From Phenylobacterium sp. (lineage in GTDB: Bacteria > Pseudomonadota > Alphaproteobacteria > Caulobacterales > Caulobacteraceae): 8,326 nt of DNA. Of the stretch, positions 1 to 5,228 are shown in pieces. The notes under the pieces were generated by a model. It was not told the origin of the DNA and ran no database searches. It worked only from the letters and a program-made list of their open reading frames with translations. The stretch lies in NCBI GenBank assembly GCA_025350885.1, contig JANXXA010000003.1:1-8326 (forward strand). The letters run 5' to 3'. How positions within the stretch are numbered: position 1 is the first letter of the stretch; each line of letters opens with the position of its first letter. The position numbers were made by a program, and so were the translations under genes.

Positions 1-126
1 GTAATAAGCGTGGAGCAAACCGCGTTTCGAGCAGAACGAGCAGGTGCATCGCGTCAGCTCTTCGGGCAGATCGCCGTCGATCTCGAAGGCGGTTCGTCCG
101 CAATGACAGTGTCCGGTGAGGGTCAT
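1..126 (-). CDS. GFA-family (CENP-V/GFA fold) zinc protein, partial
   Basis: Only the first 42 codons are in the window; the gene runs off the left edge. The N-terminus has a C-x-C pair (C7, C9 in GHCHCG) followed by C-x-C-x-x-C (C27, C29, C32 in RCTCSFC). This is the zinc-binding cysteine arrangement of the GFA family, named after glutathione-dependent formaldehyde-activating enzyme. Most family members have no proven substrate, so a formaldehyde role should not be assumed. Two ATGs lie in tandem (129 and 126). I chose 126 because the AGGAG at 137-133 is 6 bases upstream of it but only 3 from the other. The start overlaps the stop codon of the preceding DUF1579-like gene by one base (TGATG), so translational coupling is likely. 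It is the last visible gene of the leftward operon. Family assignment is secure; function is not. Confidence 0.88.
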   Translation of the reverse strand, partial: MTLTGHCHCGRTAFEIDGDLPEELTRCTCSFCSKRGLLHAYY

Positions 127-506
127 CATGATCTCCTGGTCGCGCTCGGTGGCCCATCGACGCGGGTTGCAACCCGGTCGCAGAGCGGCAGCCACCTGCC
201 ATCCCGTAACCACTCCCATGTGATCGTCTGGGTGGCGCCATCGTCGTCGAACACGGTGCGGGCGCGCTCGGTTTCGCCCTCCAGCATCCAGGTCCGGTCA
301 TCGACCGCGAGCCCGTAGTGACGGTAGAACCCGTGGTTCTCGAAGGTCCGGGCGAAATAGGCTTCACTGGTAGTTTCGACGCCCAGGATGCTGAGGGTGT
401 CGAAGGCCTTCCCCGCTATTCGCGCGCGCCATTCGCCAAGGAAGACAGACAACGCCTCATGAAGGTTTGCCCGCGCCGGCATGGCTTCGTTGTCTTTGGT
501 GGTCAT
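126..506 (-). CDS. DUF1579-like protein, apparently shortened internally
   Basis: A 126-residue protein of unknown function. The part from residue 30 on (FDTLSILGV, FARTFENHGFYRHY, then TWMLEGETERA, ITWEW, RWLPLCDR) matches my memory of small DUF1579-type proteins of roughly 150-170 residues, which are predicted beta-barrel, lipocalin-like folds. The N-terminus (LHEALSVFLGEW, residues 15-26) also fits that family. However, GEW joins directly to RARIAGKAFDTL, where relatives normally carry some 40 extra residues with a GG-x-D...THTGRW...FFLVQDE type stretch. An in-frame internal deletion at about residue 26 is therefore likely, and the product may be non-functional. ATG at 506 was chosen because AAGG lies 8 bases upstream; the in-frame ATG at 482 has no good site. 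It lies 37 bases after the VOC gene and overlaps the GFA start. Confidence 0.72.
   Translation of the reverse strand: MTTKDNEAMPARANLHEALSVFLGEWRARIAGKAFDTLSILGVETTSEAYFARTFENHGFYRHYGLAVDDRTWMLEGETERARTVFDDDGATQTITWEWLRDGRWLPLCDRVATRVDGPPSATRRS
133..137 (-). promoter_or_regulatory. Shine-Dalgarno site of the GFA gene
   Basis: AGGAG on the minus strand lies inside the end of the upstream gene. Its spacing favours the second of two adjacent ATG codons (6 bases rather than 3). Confidence 0.6.
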
Positions 507-543
507 TGTTCGCGCCTTGCTGAAATCGCGCCGCGGTTCAGGA

Positions 544-1344
544 TTATCCTTCAGATTTTGCTCTACGATGGCCGACGAACCCGATTTGATGACCTTCGGC
601 GTCCGCAACGTTGATAGAGAAGGCGCCGCCGGGAATTTCGTCCGGGCCTTGGAGCACCTTGCCGCCACCGGACGTGACCTTGGTAATCGCGGCGTCGATG
701 TCGGCGACCTGAAAGTATGTATTCCACCGTGGGTGGCGGCCCGTCGTCTCGCTCGACATGATCGCGCCCGGTCGGTCGCTTTCGCTTGAGCCGAAGAATA
801 CATAGTCGCCCATCGCTCCCATCGGCATCGCACCCTGCTTGGTCCAGCCGAACAGCTTGCCATAAAAGGCGAGTGCGCCATCGGGATTGGGGGTCGCCAG
901 CTCGACCCAGGTGGCGTGACCATCGCCAGCCTCCCCGGCCATTGGTTTGAAGGCCGTTGAACCGTCAGGGCTATCGCCGCGCATGATGTTGAACAATATG
1001 CCCTGTGGATCGGCGCAGACCGCGAAGCGGCCGATTCCCGGAATGTCGATCGGCCCGAAGTGGACCGCTCCACCGGCGGCCTTGACCGCTGCGGCCTTTG
1101 CGTCGGGGTCGCCGGCGTGGAAGTAGGGCGTCCAGCCAGGGTTCCCGTCCATGCCGGGCGGGGGGCTCATCAGTCCCGCCACGCCCTCTCCGTCGGGCGC
1201 ATTTGCCAAACGATAGCCGCCTAGCTCCTGGCCGGGGGCCGTCGCGACGCTCCACCCGGCGACGTCTTGATAAAATGTCTGGGCGCGATCCTGGTCGGCC
1301 GTGGTGAGCTCGAACCAGATCGGGGTTCCATCAGGCGTCGGCAT
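544..1344 (-). CDS. Two-domain VOC family (glyoxalase-fold) protein
   Basis: A 266-residue cytoplasmic protein made of two vicinal-oxygen-chelate modules. Module 1 (about residues 8-122) starts IWFELTTAD...AQTFY and ends FAVCADPQGILFNIM. Module 2 (about 143-257) starts ATWVELATPNPDGALAFY and ends INVADAEGHQIGF. The repeated pattern of W-x-E-L at the start, ALAFY/AQTFY, and DPQG/DAEGH near the end marks each module. VOC proteins include glyoxalases, ring-cleavage dioxygenases, antibiotic-binding proteins and many of unknown role. Two-module proteins of this length are common next to YCII and GFA genes but usually have no known substrate. ATG at 1344 is preferred over ATG at 1350: AAGGAG is 7 bases from the former and only one from the latter. 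It probably belongs to the leftward operon, although the 87-base gap from the YCII gene could hold its own promoter. Confidence 0.93.
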   Translation of the reverse strand: MPTPDGTPIWFELTTADQDRAQTFYQDVAGWSVATAPGQELGGYRLANAPDGEGVAGLMSPPPGMDGNPGWTPYFHAGDPDAKAAAVKAAGGAVHFGPIDIPGIGRFAVCADPQGILFNIMRGDSPDGSTAFKPMAGEAGDGHATWVELATPNPDGALAFYGKLFGWTKQGAMPMGAMGDYVFFGSSESDRPGAIMSSETTGRHPRWNTYFQVADIDAAITKVTSGGGKVLQGPDEIPGGAFSINVADAEGHQIGFVGHRRAKSEG

Positions 1345-1351
1345 TCTCATT

Positions 1352-1357
1352 CTCCTT
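1352..1357 (-). promoter_or_regulatory. Shine-Dalgarno site that decides the VOC start
   Basis: A strong AAGGAG on the minus strand, one base from ATG 1350 and 7 bases from ATG 1344. The spacing selects the inner ATG, so the protein begins MPTPDGTP. Confidence 0.7.
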
Positions 1358-1431
1358 GAGAGCGGGTGGCATCCGACCAGCCAGATGGACAGACTTCGCT
1401 GCGAACTGCGTTGTGTCGGCGGTTTCGGTCG

Positions 1432-1791
1432 TCATTCAAAATCCGACGCCTCATATGCGGGGCGAATTTCGATTTCGGAGTCGACCAGCATCGGATTGGG
1501 GCAGCGCTTTAGCCATTCGACCGCCTCGTCCATTGATTTGACGTCCCATATCCAATAGCCAGCGGTTTGCTCGCCAACAGGGGTAAAAGGGCCGTCAATT
1601 ACTCTGCGTTCGGGGCCCGAGAATCGTATGCGTTTGGCTTGTCTGGTTGGCTTAAGTCCGTCGGCATCTTTCATAATTCCAGCCTTGATCAGCTCGTCAT
1701 TAAACGCGCCCATCGCGGAGAGCATCTCCTTACTGGGAATTGCGCCGTTTTCGCTGTCCTTAGTGGATTTCACAAATATCAGGCATTTCAT
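1432..1791 (-). CDS. YCII-related protein with DGPF motif
   Basis: A 119-residue protein of the YCII superfamily, DGPF type (ferredoxin-like alpha-beta fold). Visible hallmarks are the start MKCLIFVKSTKDSE, the VIDGPF motif (DGPF at residues 66-69), AGYWIWDVKSMDEAVEW (77-93), RCPNP (96-100) and the acidic tail SEIEIRP. Family members are small, presumed dimeric proteins. A catalytic role has been proposed for some YciI proteins, but the substrate here is unknown. DGPF proteins are typically encoded beside ECF sigma factors of the ECF42 kind; none is in this window. I chose ATG 1791 because the family normally begins at MKC. ATG 1803 (MSRRMKC) and ATG 1827 are in frame, and none of the three has a convincing ribosome site. 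Codon use is clearly AT-richer than in the genes to the right. Confidence 0.9.
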   Translation of the reverse strand: MKCLIFVKSTKDSENGAIPSKEMLSAMGAFNDELIKAGIMKDADGLKPTRQAKRIRFSGPERRVIDGPFTPVGEQTAGYWIWDVKSMDEAVEWLKRCPNPMLVDSEIEIRPAYEASDFE

Positions 1792-1851
1792 TCTGCGACT
1801 CATATGTTTGGAGTGATTCAAAAACATCAGTCTATAGATGAACCAGTCTGT

Positions 1852-2061
1852 TCAGTCTTCGGAGGTCTCGTCCCATCGTGGTTTGATTTCCTTGGCCCAA
1901 TTCGTGGGATCTTCGTTGTGCATCTCCTCCATTTCCTTGGTGACGTCCGGATGCTTCTCGATGACGTGCTTGGTCATGACCTGCACTATCTGGTCCCAAG
2001 TCTCCGCCGATAATTGCTGATCGCATTTCCCGCCAAGTTGTTTGCATGTCATCGTTTTCAC
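1852..2061 (-). CDS. DUF1059 family small protein
   Basis: A 69-residue protein. It starts MKTMTCKQLGGKCD (cysteines at 6 and 13), the conserved opening of DUF1059 proteins, and continues with a helical segment containing ETWDQIVQVMTKHVIEKH. DUF1059 proteins are small, usually under 80 residues, and of unknown function; the paired cysteines suggest metal or redox chemistry, but that is a guess. The acidic tail (EEMHNEDP...WDETSED) looks specific to this protein. The start codon is GTG at 2061, giving the usual family N-terminus, with AAAGG at 2074-2070 8 bases upstream. An ATG at codon 4 would remove MKT and lies 17 bases from that site. It sits 30 bases after the DUF899 gene and 60 before the YCII gene, on the same strand. 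Confidence 0.85.
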   Translation of the reverse strand: MKTMTCKQLGGKCDQQLSAETWDQIVQVMTKHVIEKHPDVTKEMEEMHNEDPTNWAKEIKPRWDETSED

Positions 2062-2069
2062 GAGCGTCG

Positions 2070-2074
2070 CCTTT
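2070..2074 (-). promoter_or_regulatory. Shine-Dalgarno site supporting a GTG start
   Basis: AAAGG on the minus strand, 8 bases from GTG 2061 and 17 from the next in-frame ATG (2052). It supports the GTG as the real start of the DUF1059 gene. Confidence 0.5.
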
Positions 2075-2091
2075 GGTTGATTTGCAACAGG

Positions 2092-2838
2092 TCAGCTCTG
2101 GTATTCCAGCTTGGGGTACCAGTCCGTCCCGCGCCCAGCCGGGGTCAGATCGAGCAGGGTCCACAGCGGCGTCGGGTCGGGCGCGCCGTGGGCGTCCTGG
2201 CCGGGATCGGCGGTCTCGCCGGACTCGCCTGCCCAGAAGTGGCGCACTTTGCCGCCCGCCTTCCGCCAGACATCGAGTGACGGCCATTCACTGCCGTCGG
2301 GGGCAAGTCCGCGATAGTCCGTGGGAAACCCGTCGCCGACGCACTGGTAGAATTTGAGATTTCGCCATCCCCGCTCGCGCGCGAAGGCGAGCTGTCGCGC
2401 GACCGGCGAGCGACCGATGACCGCCAAGGCGACGCGCTGTTGCAGATCGACAGCCGGAATATCCAGCGATCCCAACAGCGAGGTGCACATCGGACAAGCT
2501 GTTTCGCGCTCGGGCCCGTACATCCAGAAATAGCTGATCAGCGTGTCGTGCCGCCCGAACATGTCGCTCAGAGTGACCGTCGCGCCTTGCTCGTCGAGAA
2601 AGTCATAGGCCGGCGCTTCACCGCCCATCGGCAACGCCCGACGCTGCTTTGCCACGCGCTCGATATGGCGACGCAGCTCGATCTCCTCAGCCAGCAGCGC
2701 CGTGCGCGCGGCGCGGTAGGCCGGGCTGTCATTGGGATAGGGCCTTGCCGATTGTTCGGCGAGTTCGGCGGCGGGTTTCAGCGCCGGATCAGGCGGTGTT
2801 CCCTGCTCGTCAGTGGCGACGGGTGATGCTGGCGGCAT
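2092..2838 (-). CDS. DUF899 family thioredoxin-like protein
   Basis: A 248-residue protein of the DUF899 family, a thioredoxin-like fold often annotated as a predicted dithiol-disulfide oxidoreductase. Residues 46-70 hold the helical EEIELRRHIERVAKQRRALP segment. A beta-rich part follows (YDFLDEQGATVTLSDMF, 78-94), then SYFWMYGPE (102-110) and the thioredoxin-type CPMC at 115-118. The end, LTPAGRGTDWYPKLEY (231-246), is the usual family finish. The first 35 residues are proline- and alanine-rich and probably disordered; no signal peptide is seen, so it should be cytoplasmic. ATG 2838 has GAGGA at 2850-2846, 7 bases upstream. It is the first gene of the leftward operon, so the promoter should lie in 2839-3160. 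The redox role is inferred from the family fold and the CxxC; the partner is unknown. Confidence 0.93.
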   Translation of the reverse strand: MPPASPVATDEQGTPPDPALKPAAELAEQSARPYPNDSPAYRAARTALLAEEIELRRHIERVAKQRRALPMGGEAPAYDFLDEQGATVTLSDMFGRHDTLISYFWMYGPERETACPMCTSLLGSLDIPAVDLQQRVALAVIGRSPVARQLAFARERGWRNLKFYQCVGDGFPTDYRGLAPDGSEWPSLDVWRKAGGKVRHFWAGESGETADPGQDAHGAPDPTPLWTLLDLTPAGRGTDWYPKLEYQS

Positions 2839-2922
2839 AGTCTGTTCCTCGGAAAACGGGGAACGATAGGGTGGACGGCGGGTCAGCTTGCGCGCTTTGG
2901 GAGCGTCAATTCAGAACCAACA

Positions 2923-3117
2923 GTGTCGCCGGGGTATATCGTTCAGCTGACCAACCGACAGCTCGGTTGTTCGTTCCGCCGTCAGTTGCCACATCATCCC
3001 CTGGAGCGCAGGCGCACGGTGGTGGGCTATTGCCCGAACCCGGAGACTGGCGAGGTGGAGCGCGAGGACGCGCCGGGCTGGCGGCCGCCGCCAGGGGTGC
3101 TGACCTTTCCGGCCTGA
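2923..3117 (+). CDS. Doubtful 64-codon hypothetical gene
   Basis: An open frame with a GTG start, encoding VQLTNRQLGCSF...TVVGYCPNPETGEVEREDAP...GVLTFPA. I do not recognise it. In favour: from about codon 33 on, the third codon positions are almost all G or C, as in real genes of this genome, and the peptide reads like a natural protein end. Against: there is no ribosome site in front of the GTG, the frame stays open upstream with no better start, and the first half has weaker codon bias. It could be a small protein, the 3' remnant of a decayed gene, or chance. If real, it is divergent from the DUF899 gene and converges on the DUF4956-like gene. Confidence 0.3.
   Translation: MSPGYIVQLTNRQLGCSFRRQLPHHPLERRRTVVGYCPNPETGEVEREDAPGWRPPPGVLTFPA
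2952..2969. repeat. Perfect 7-bp inverted repeat (CAACCGA / TCGGTTG)
   Basis: CAACCGA at 2952-2958 and TCGGTTG at 2963-2969, with a 4-base loop (CAGC). It is some 115 bases upstream of the DUF899 start. It could be an operator or an RNA hairpin in the operon leader; it lacks the T-run of an intrinsic terminator. It also lies inside the doubtful small frame. Confidence 0.5.
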
Positions 3118-3160
3118 GCGAGGGCGTGCGCGAAGGTGGAGCGGCGTCCGCCAGCGGGGC

Positions 3161-3904
3161 CTATTCCACCTCCCAGTCGATCTCGCCGCGCAGCTCGGGC
3201 GGGACGCCGGCGAGGGCGGCCTGGAGGGCGTCGCGGGCGCCGGGACGGGGTTGGCGGAAGATGAACTCGACCCGGTCCTTGCCGAAGAGTTTGTGCTCGG
3301 TGATGATCCGGCAGCCCTGGTCGCGCAGCAGGCCGCGATAGAGGTCGGCGGCCTCGGCGGTGCGGCCGGCCGGCAGGCGGTCGACCTTCAGCCGGCAGAC
3401 CGGGCGGGAATCGAACACATAGATCAGGGAAAACGCGAACAGGCTGGTGATCACCGCCAGGTGCGGCAGGCCCAGGCCGGCGATCAGCCCGGTCAGGGTG
3501 ACGATGATCAGCCGGCCGGTGTCGCGGGTGGAATCGGTGTCGGTGCGAAAGCGGATCAGCCCGCCGATGCCGAACACCACCACGCCGATGACCATGCCGA
3601 ACTCGCGCACGGTCACCCCGATCACCGCACCGATGAAGGCGTACATGATGTAGACCTTGGGCATATCGACTTCGTGCAGCTTGTTGACCGTGCGCGGCGC
3701 GCTGGGGTGGTAGGCGATCAGTGCGCCCAGCGCGGTGGCCAGCAGCAGGGCGGCCAGGGAATCGGCCATGAAGTGCAGGTCGCGGAAGCCGGCCCAGCCG
3801 ACCGCGACCAGCGGCCCGTCGGGGGTGTCGAACAGCCCTTGGGCCGAGGCCCAGGCGACGCCGGGCGCCAGCACCAGCGCCAGAAATAGCCCCAGCCCCC
3901 TCAT
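3161..3904 (-). CDS. Polytopic membrane protein with DUF4956-like core
   Basis: A 247-residue inner-membrane protein. A hydrophobic N-terminus (residues 2-20, ending AWASA) could be a signal peptide. Membrane segments follow at about 48-65, 85-101, 103-118 and 131-164 (the last long enough for two passes). The stretch VVFGIGGLIRFRT...TRDTGRLIIVTLTGLIAGLG (109-144) closely recalls the DUF4956 pattern of a glycine-rich helix, then I-x-R-F-R-T, a D-rich loop with RDT, and another helix. It is also loosely MgtC-like (GAVIGVTVRE, 92-101). The C-terminal 75 residues form a soluble alpha-beta domain. DUF4956 function is unknown; such genes often accompany VTC polyphosphate-polymerase and CotH genes. 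ATG 3904 has GGGAG 10 bases upstream. It is divergent from the phosphoesterase gene. Membrane nature is sure; the family is likely. Confidence 0.85.
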   Translation of the reverse strand: MRGLGLFLALVLAPGVAWASAQGLFDTPDGPLVAVGWAGFRDLHFMADSLAALLLATALGALIAYHPSAPRTVNKLHEVDMPKVYIMYAFIGAVIGVTVREFGMVIGVVVFGIGGLIRFRTDTDSTRDTGRLIIVTLTGLIAGLGLPHLAVITSLFAFSLIYVFDSRPVCRLKVDRLPAGRTAEAADLYRGLLRDQGCRIITEHKLFGKDRVEFIFRQPRPGARDALQAALAGVPPELRGEIDWEVE

Positions 3905-3916
3905 CCGATCTGCTCT

Positions 3917-3960
3917 CCCGCCCCGTTGCCCGCCGCGGAGCCCACGGTGGACGGGGCGGG
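3917..3960. repeat. 10-bp perfect inverted repeat in a divergent control region
   Basis: CCCGCCCCGT (3917-3926) and ACGGGGCGGG (3951-3960) are perfectly complementary, 24 bases apart. They lie between the divergent DUF4956-like and phosphoesterase genes. The left arm includes the GGG of the minus-strand Shine-Dalgarno site, so an RNA hairpin could hide that site. In such GC-rich DNA a chance origin is possible. Confidence 0.45.
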
Positions 3961-4010
3961 CGGCATTGGCAAGCTGGCGGCGCGCGGGGCGGGGGGCCTA
4001 TGCTGGCGGC

Positions 4011-5150
4011 ATGATCAAGGTGGTGGTCGGTCTTCTGCTGGCGCTGAACCTGAGCGGCGTGGCCCTGGCGCGGGCGCAGGCGCAGCCGCAGTTGGCCTTG
4101 CCGCCGCTTGCCGCCCTGGCGGCCTGGGACCATGTGGCGCGGGTGGTGGTGATCGGCGACCTGCACGGCGACTACGCCAAGTTCCACGACCAGCTGCGCC
4201 AGGCCGGGCTGATCGACGGCCGCGACGCCTGGCGCGGCGGGGCGAGCCATCTGGTGCAGCTGGGCGATGTGCCCGACCGCGCGCCGGACACCCGCAGGAT
4301 CCTCGACCTGCTGATCCGGCTGGAGCCACAGGCGCGACGGGCCGGGGGCTATGTCCACGCCCTGATCGGCAACCACGAGGCGATGAACATGGAAGGCGAC
4401 CTGCGCTACACGACGCCGGGCGAGTTCGCCGCCTTCGCCGACCGCAATTCCGCGCATCGCCGCGACGCCTATTACGCCGCCGTGGTCGCGGCCCTGCAGG
4501 CCCAGCCGCCGGCCGGCGGGCCACCTGTGTTCGACGCCGCCTATCGCGCGCGGTTCGATGCGGAGCACCCGTTGGGCTGGGTCGAGCACCGGCAGGCCTG
4601 GTCAGCCGACGGGGTCTATGGCCGCTGGGTGCTGGGCCACTCAGCGGTGATCCGCATCGACGATGCGCTCTATCTGCACGGCGGGCTCGGGCCGGAATTC
4701 CTGGCCTTCGACATCGCGGCGATGAACGCGAGCGTGCTGGCGGCCTTGCGGCATGAACCGCCAGCCGCGGGCGGGCCGCGCGACATCCTTTGGAACGAAC
4801 AGGGGCCGCTGTGGTATCGCGGTTTGGCGCGCAACGACGCGGCCGCGGAGGCCCCCCATGTCGCCGCGCTGCTGGCCCGCTATGGCGTGCGCCACATCGT
4901 CATCGGCCACACCAAGCAGTATCCCAGCGTCGAGGCCCGCTTTGACGGGGCGGTGATCGCCACAGACATCGCGGTGCGCGTGGGCTGCGCCGATCCGCAC
5001 GGCGCGCTGATCAAGGAGGGCGAGGCGCTGAGCGTGGTCCACCGGGGCCATCGCCTGGCGCTCGGCCTGTCCGGCGCGGAGCAGGCGGCCTACCTGGCGC
5101 GGATCGCGGCGCTGGATGCAAATTACGGTGACAGTTGCAATAACCCGTAG
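4011..5150 (+). CDS. Exported Shewanella-like metallophosphoesterase
   Basis: A 379-residue calcineurin-like phosphoesterase. A hydrophobic signal peptide (residues 1-20, possible cleavage after ALA or AQA) predicts export to the periplasm. Metal-site motifs appear in order: GDLHGD (49-54), GDVPDR (85-90), GNHE (120-123) followed by AMNMEGDLRY, then H210 in LGHSAV, HGG (223-225) and GHT (299-301). The NHE-AMN-x-x-GD pattern is typical of the Shewanella-like (Shelph) phosphatases, which bind two metal ions and cleave phosphomonoesters, often with protein-phosphatase activity. The second motif has Ala where GDxxDRG normally has Gly (residue 91). The true substrate is unknown. ATG 4011 gives the signal peptide, although no good ribosome site precedes it. 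The last nine residues (NYGDSCNNP) come from a repeat element, so the natural end may have been replaced. Confidence 0.93.
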   Translation: MIKVVVGLLLALNLSGVALARAQAQPQLALPPLAALAAWDHVARVVVIGDLHGDYAKFHDQLRQAGLIDGRDAWRGGASHLVQLGDVPDRAPDTRRILDLLIRLEPQARRAGGYVHALIGNHEAMNMEGDLRYTTPGEFAAFADRNSAHRRDAYYAAVVAALQAQPPAGGPPVFDAAYRARFDAEHPLGWVEHRQAWSADGVYGRWVLGHSAVIRIDDALYLHGGLGPEFLAFDIAAMNASVLAALRHEPPAAGGPRDILWNEQGPLWYRGLARNDAAAEAPHVAALLARYGVRHIVIGHTKQYPSVEARFDGAVIATDIAVRVGCADPHGALIKEGEALSVVHRGHRLALGLSGAEQAAYLARIAALDANYGDSCNNP

Positions 5151-5207
5151 CCGCACATTTACCAGAGACGATGTCGCCTAGGAGTTATTGCAACTGTCAC
5201 CGTAATT
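5121..5207. repeat. 24-bp perfect inverted repeat, long hairpin between convergent genes
   Basis: The left arm is 5121-5144 (begins AATTACGGTGACAG) and the right arm is 5184-5207 (ends CTGTCACCGTAATT); all 24 bases are complementary. The 39-base centre pairs further (for example TAG 5148-5150 with CTA 5178-5180 and ACAT 5155-5158 with ATGT 5171-5174). The hairpin sits where the phosphoesterase and CotH-like genes converge and may end or protect both transcripts, though it lacks a T-run. The left arm is also coding. Its origin could be a REP/BIME-type repeat, a MITE or IS ends; no clear target duplication is seen. Confidence 0.9.
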
Positions 5208-5228
5208 GCTGCAAATGCCACCGCAATT
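5188..5228 (-). repeat. Two tandem copies of the 20-base repeat unit
   Basis: Unit 1 (5188-5207) and unit 2 (5209-5228) agree at 16 of 20 positions, with a period of 21. The shared core on the plus strand is TGCAA-x-TG-Y-CACCG-Y-AATT. Unit 2 ends exactly one base before the stop codon of the CotH-like gene. With the inverted copy at 5121-5144 this makes three copies of one element within 108 bases. Confidence 0.82.

Larger units (their letters stand above)
2839..3160. other. 322-base intergenic region between two minus-strand genes
   Basis: It holds the presumed promoter of the leftward operon, the doubtful small frame at 2923-3117 and a perfect 7-bp hairpin at 2952-2969. On the minus strand a TTGACG hexamer (2909-2904) resembles a -35 box, but I see no matching -10 at the usual distance, so I do not call a promoter. 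Confidence 0.6.

Noticed and set aside
126..1073. Reading the DUF1579-like gene as the end of a 315-residue protein
   Set aside because: The upstream part is out of frame with, and overlaps, the well-supported VOC gene; the real start is at 506 with its own ribosome site.
2904..2909. TTGACG -35-like hexamer on the minus strand before the operon
   Set aside because: No acceptable -10 hexamer at 16-19 bases, so a promoter call is not supported.
3027..4589. A 520-codon minus-strand open frame across the DUF4956-like and phosphoesterase genes
   Set aside because: It is antisense or out of frame to two genes with clear motifs. Its translation is arginine-, proline- and histidine-rich with no family signature, as expected of shadow frames in GC-rich DNA.
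5117..5213. TGCA on both sides of the hairpin as a target-site duplication
   Set aside because: The left TGCA abuts the arm but the right one is offset by two bases and belongs to the next repeat unit, so it is not a convincing duplication.
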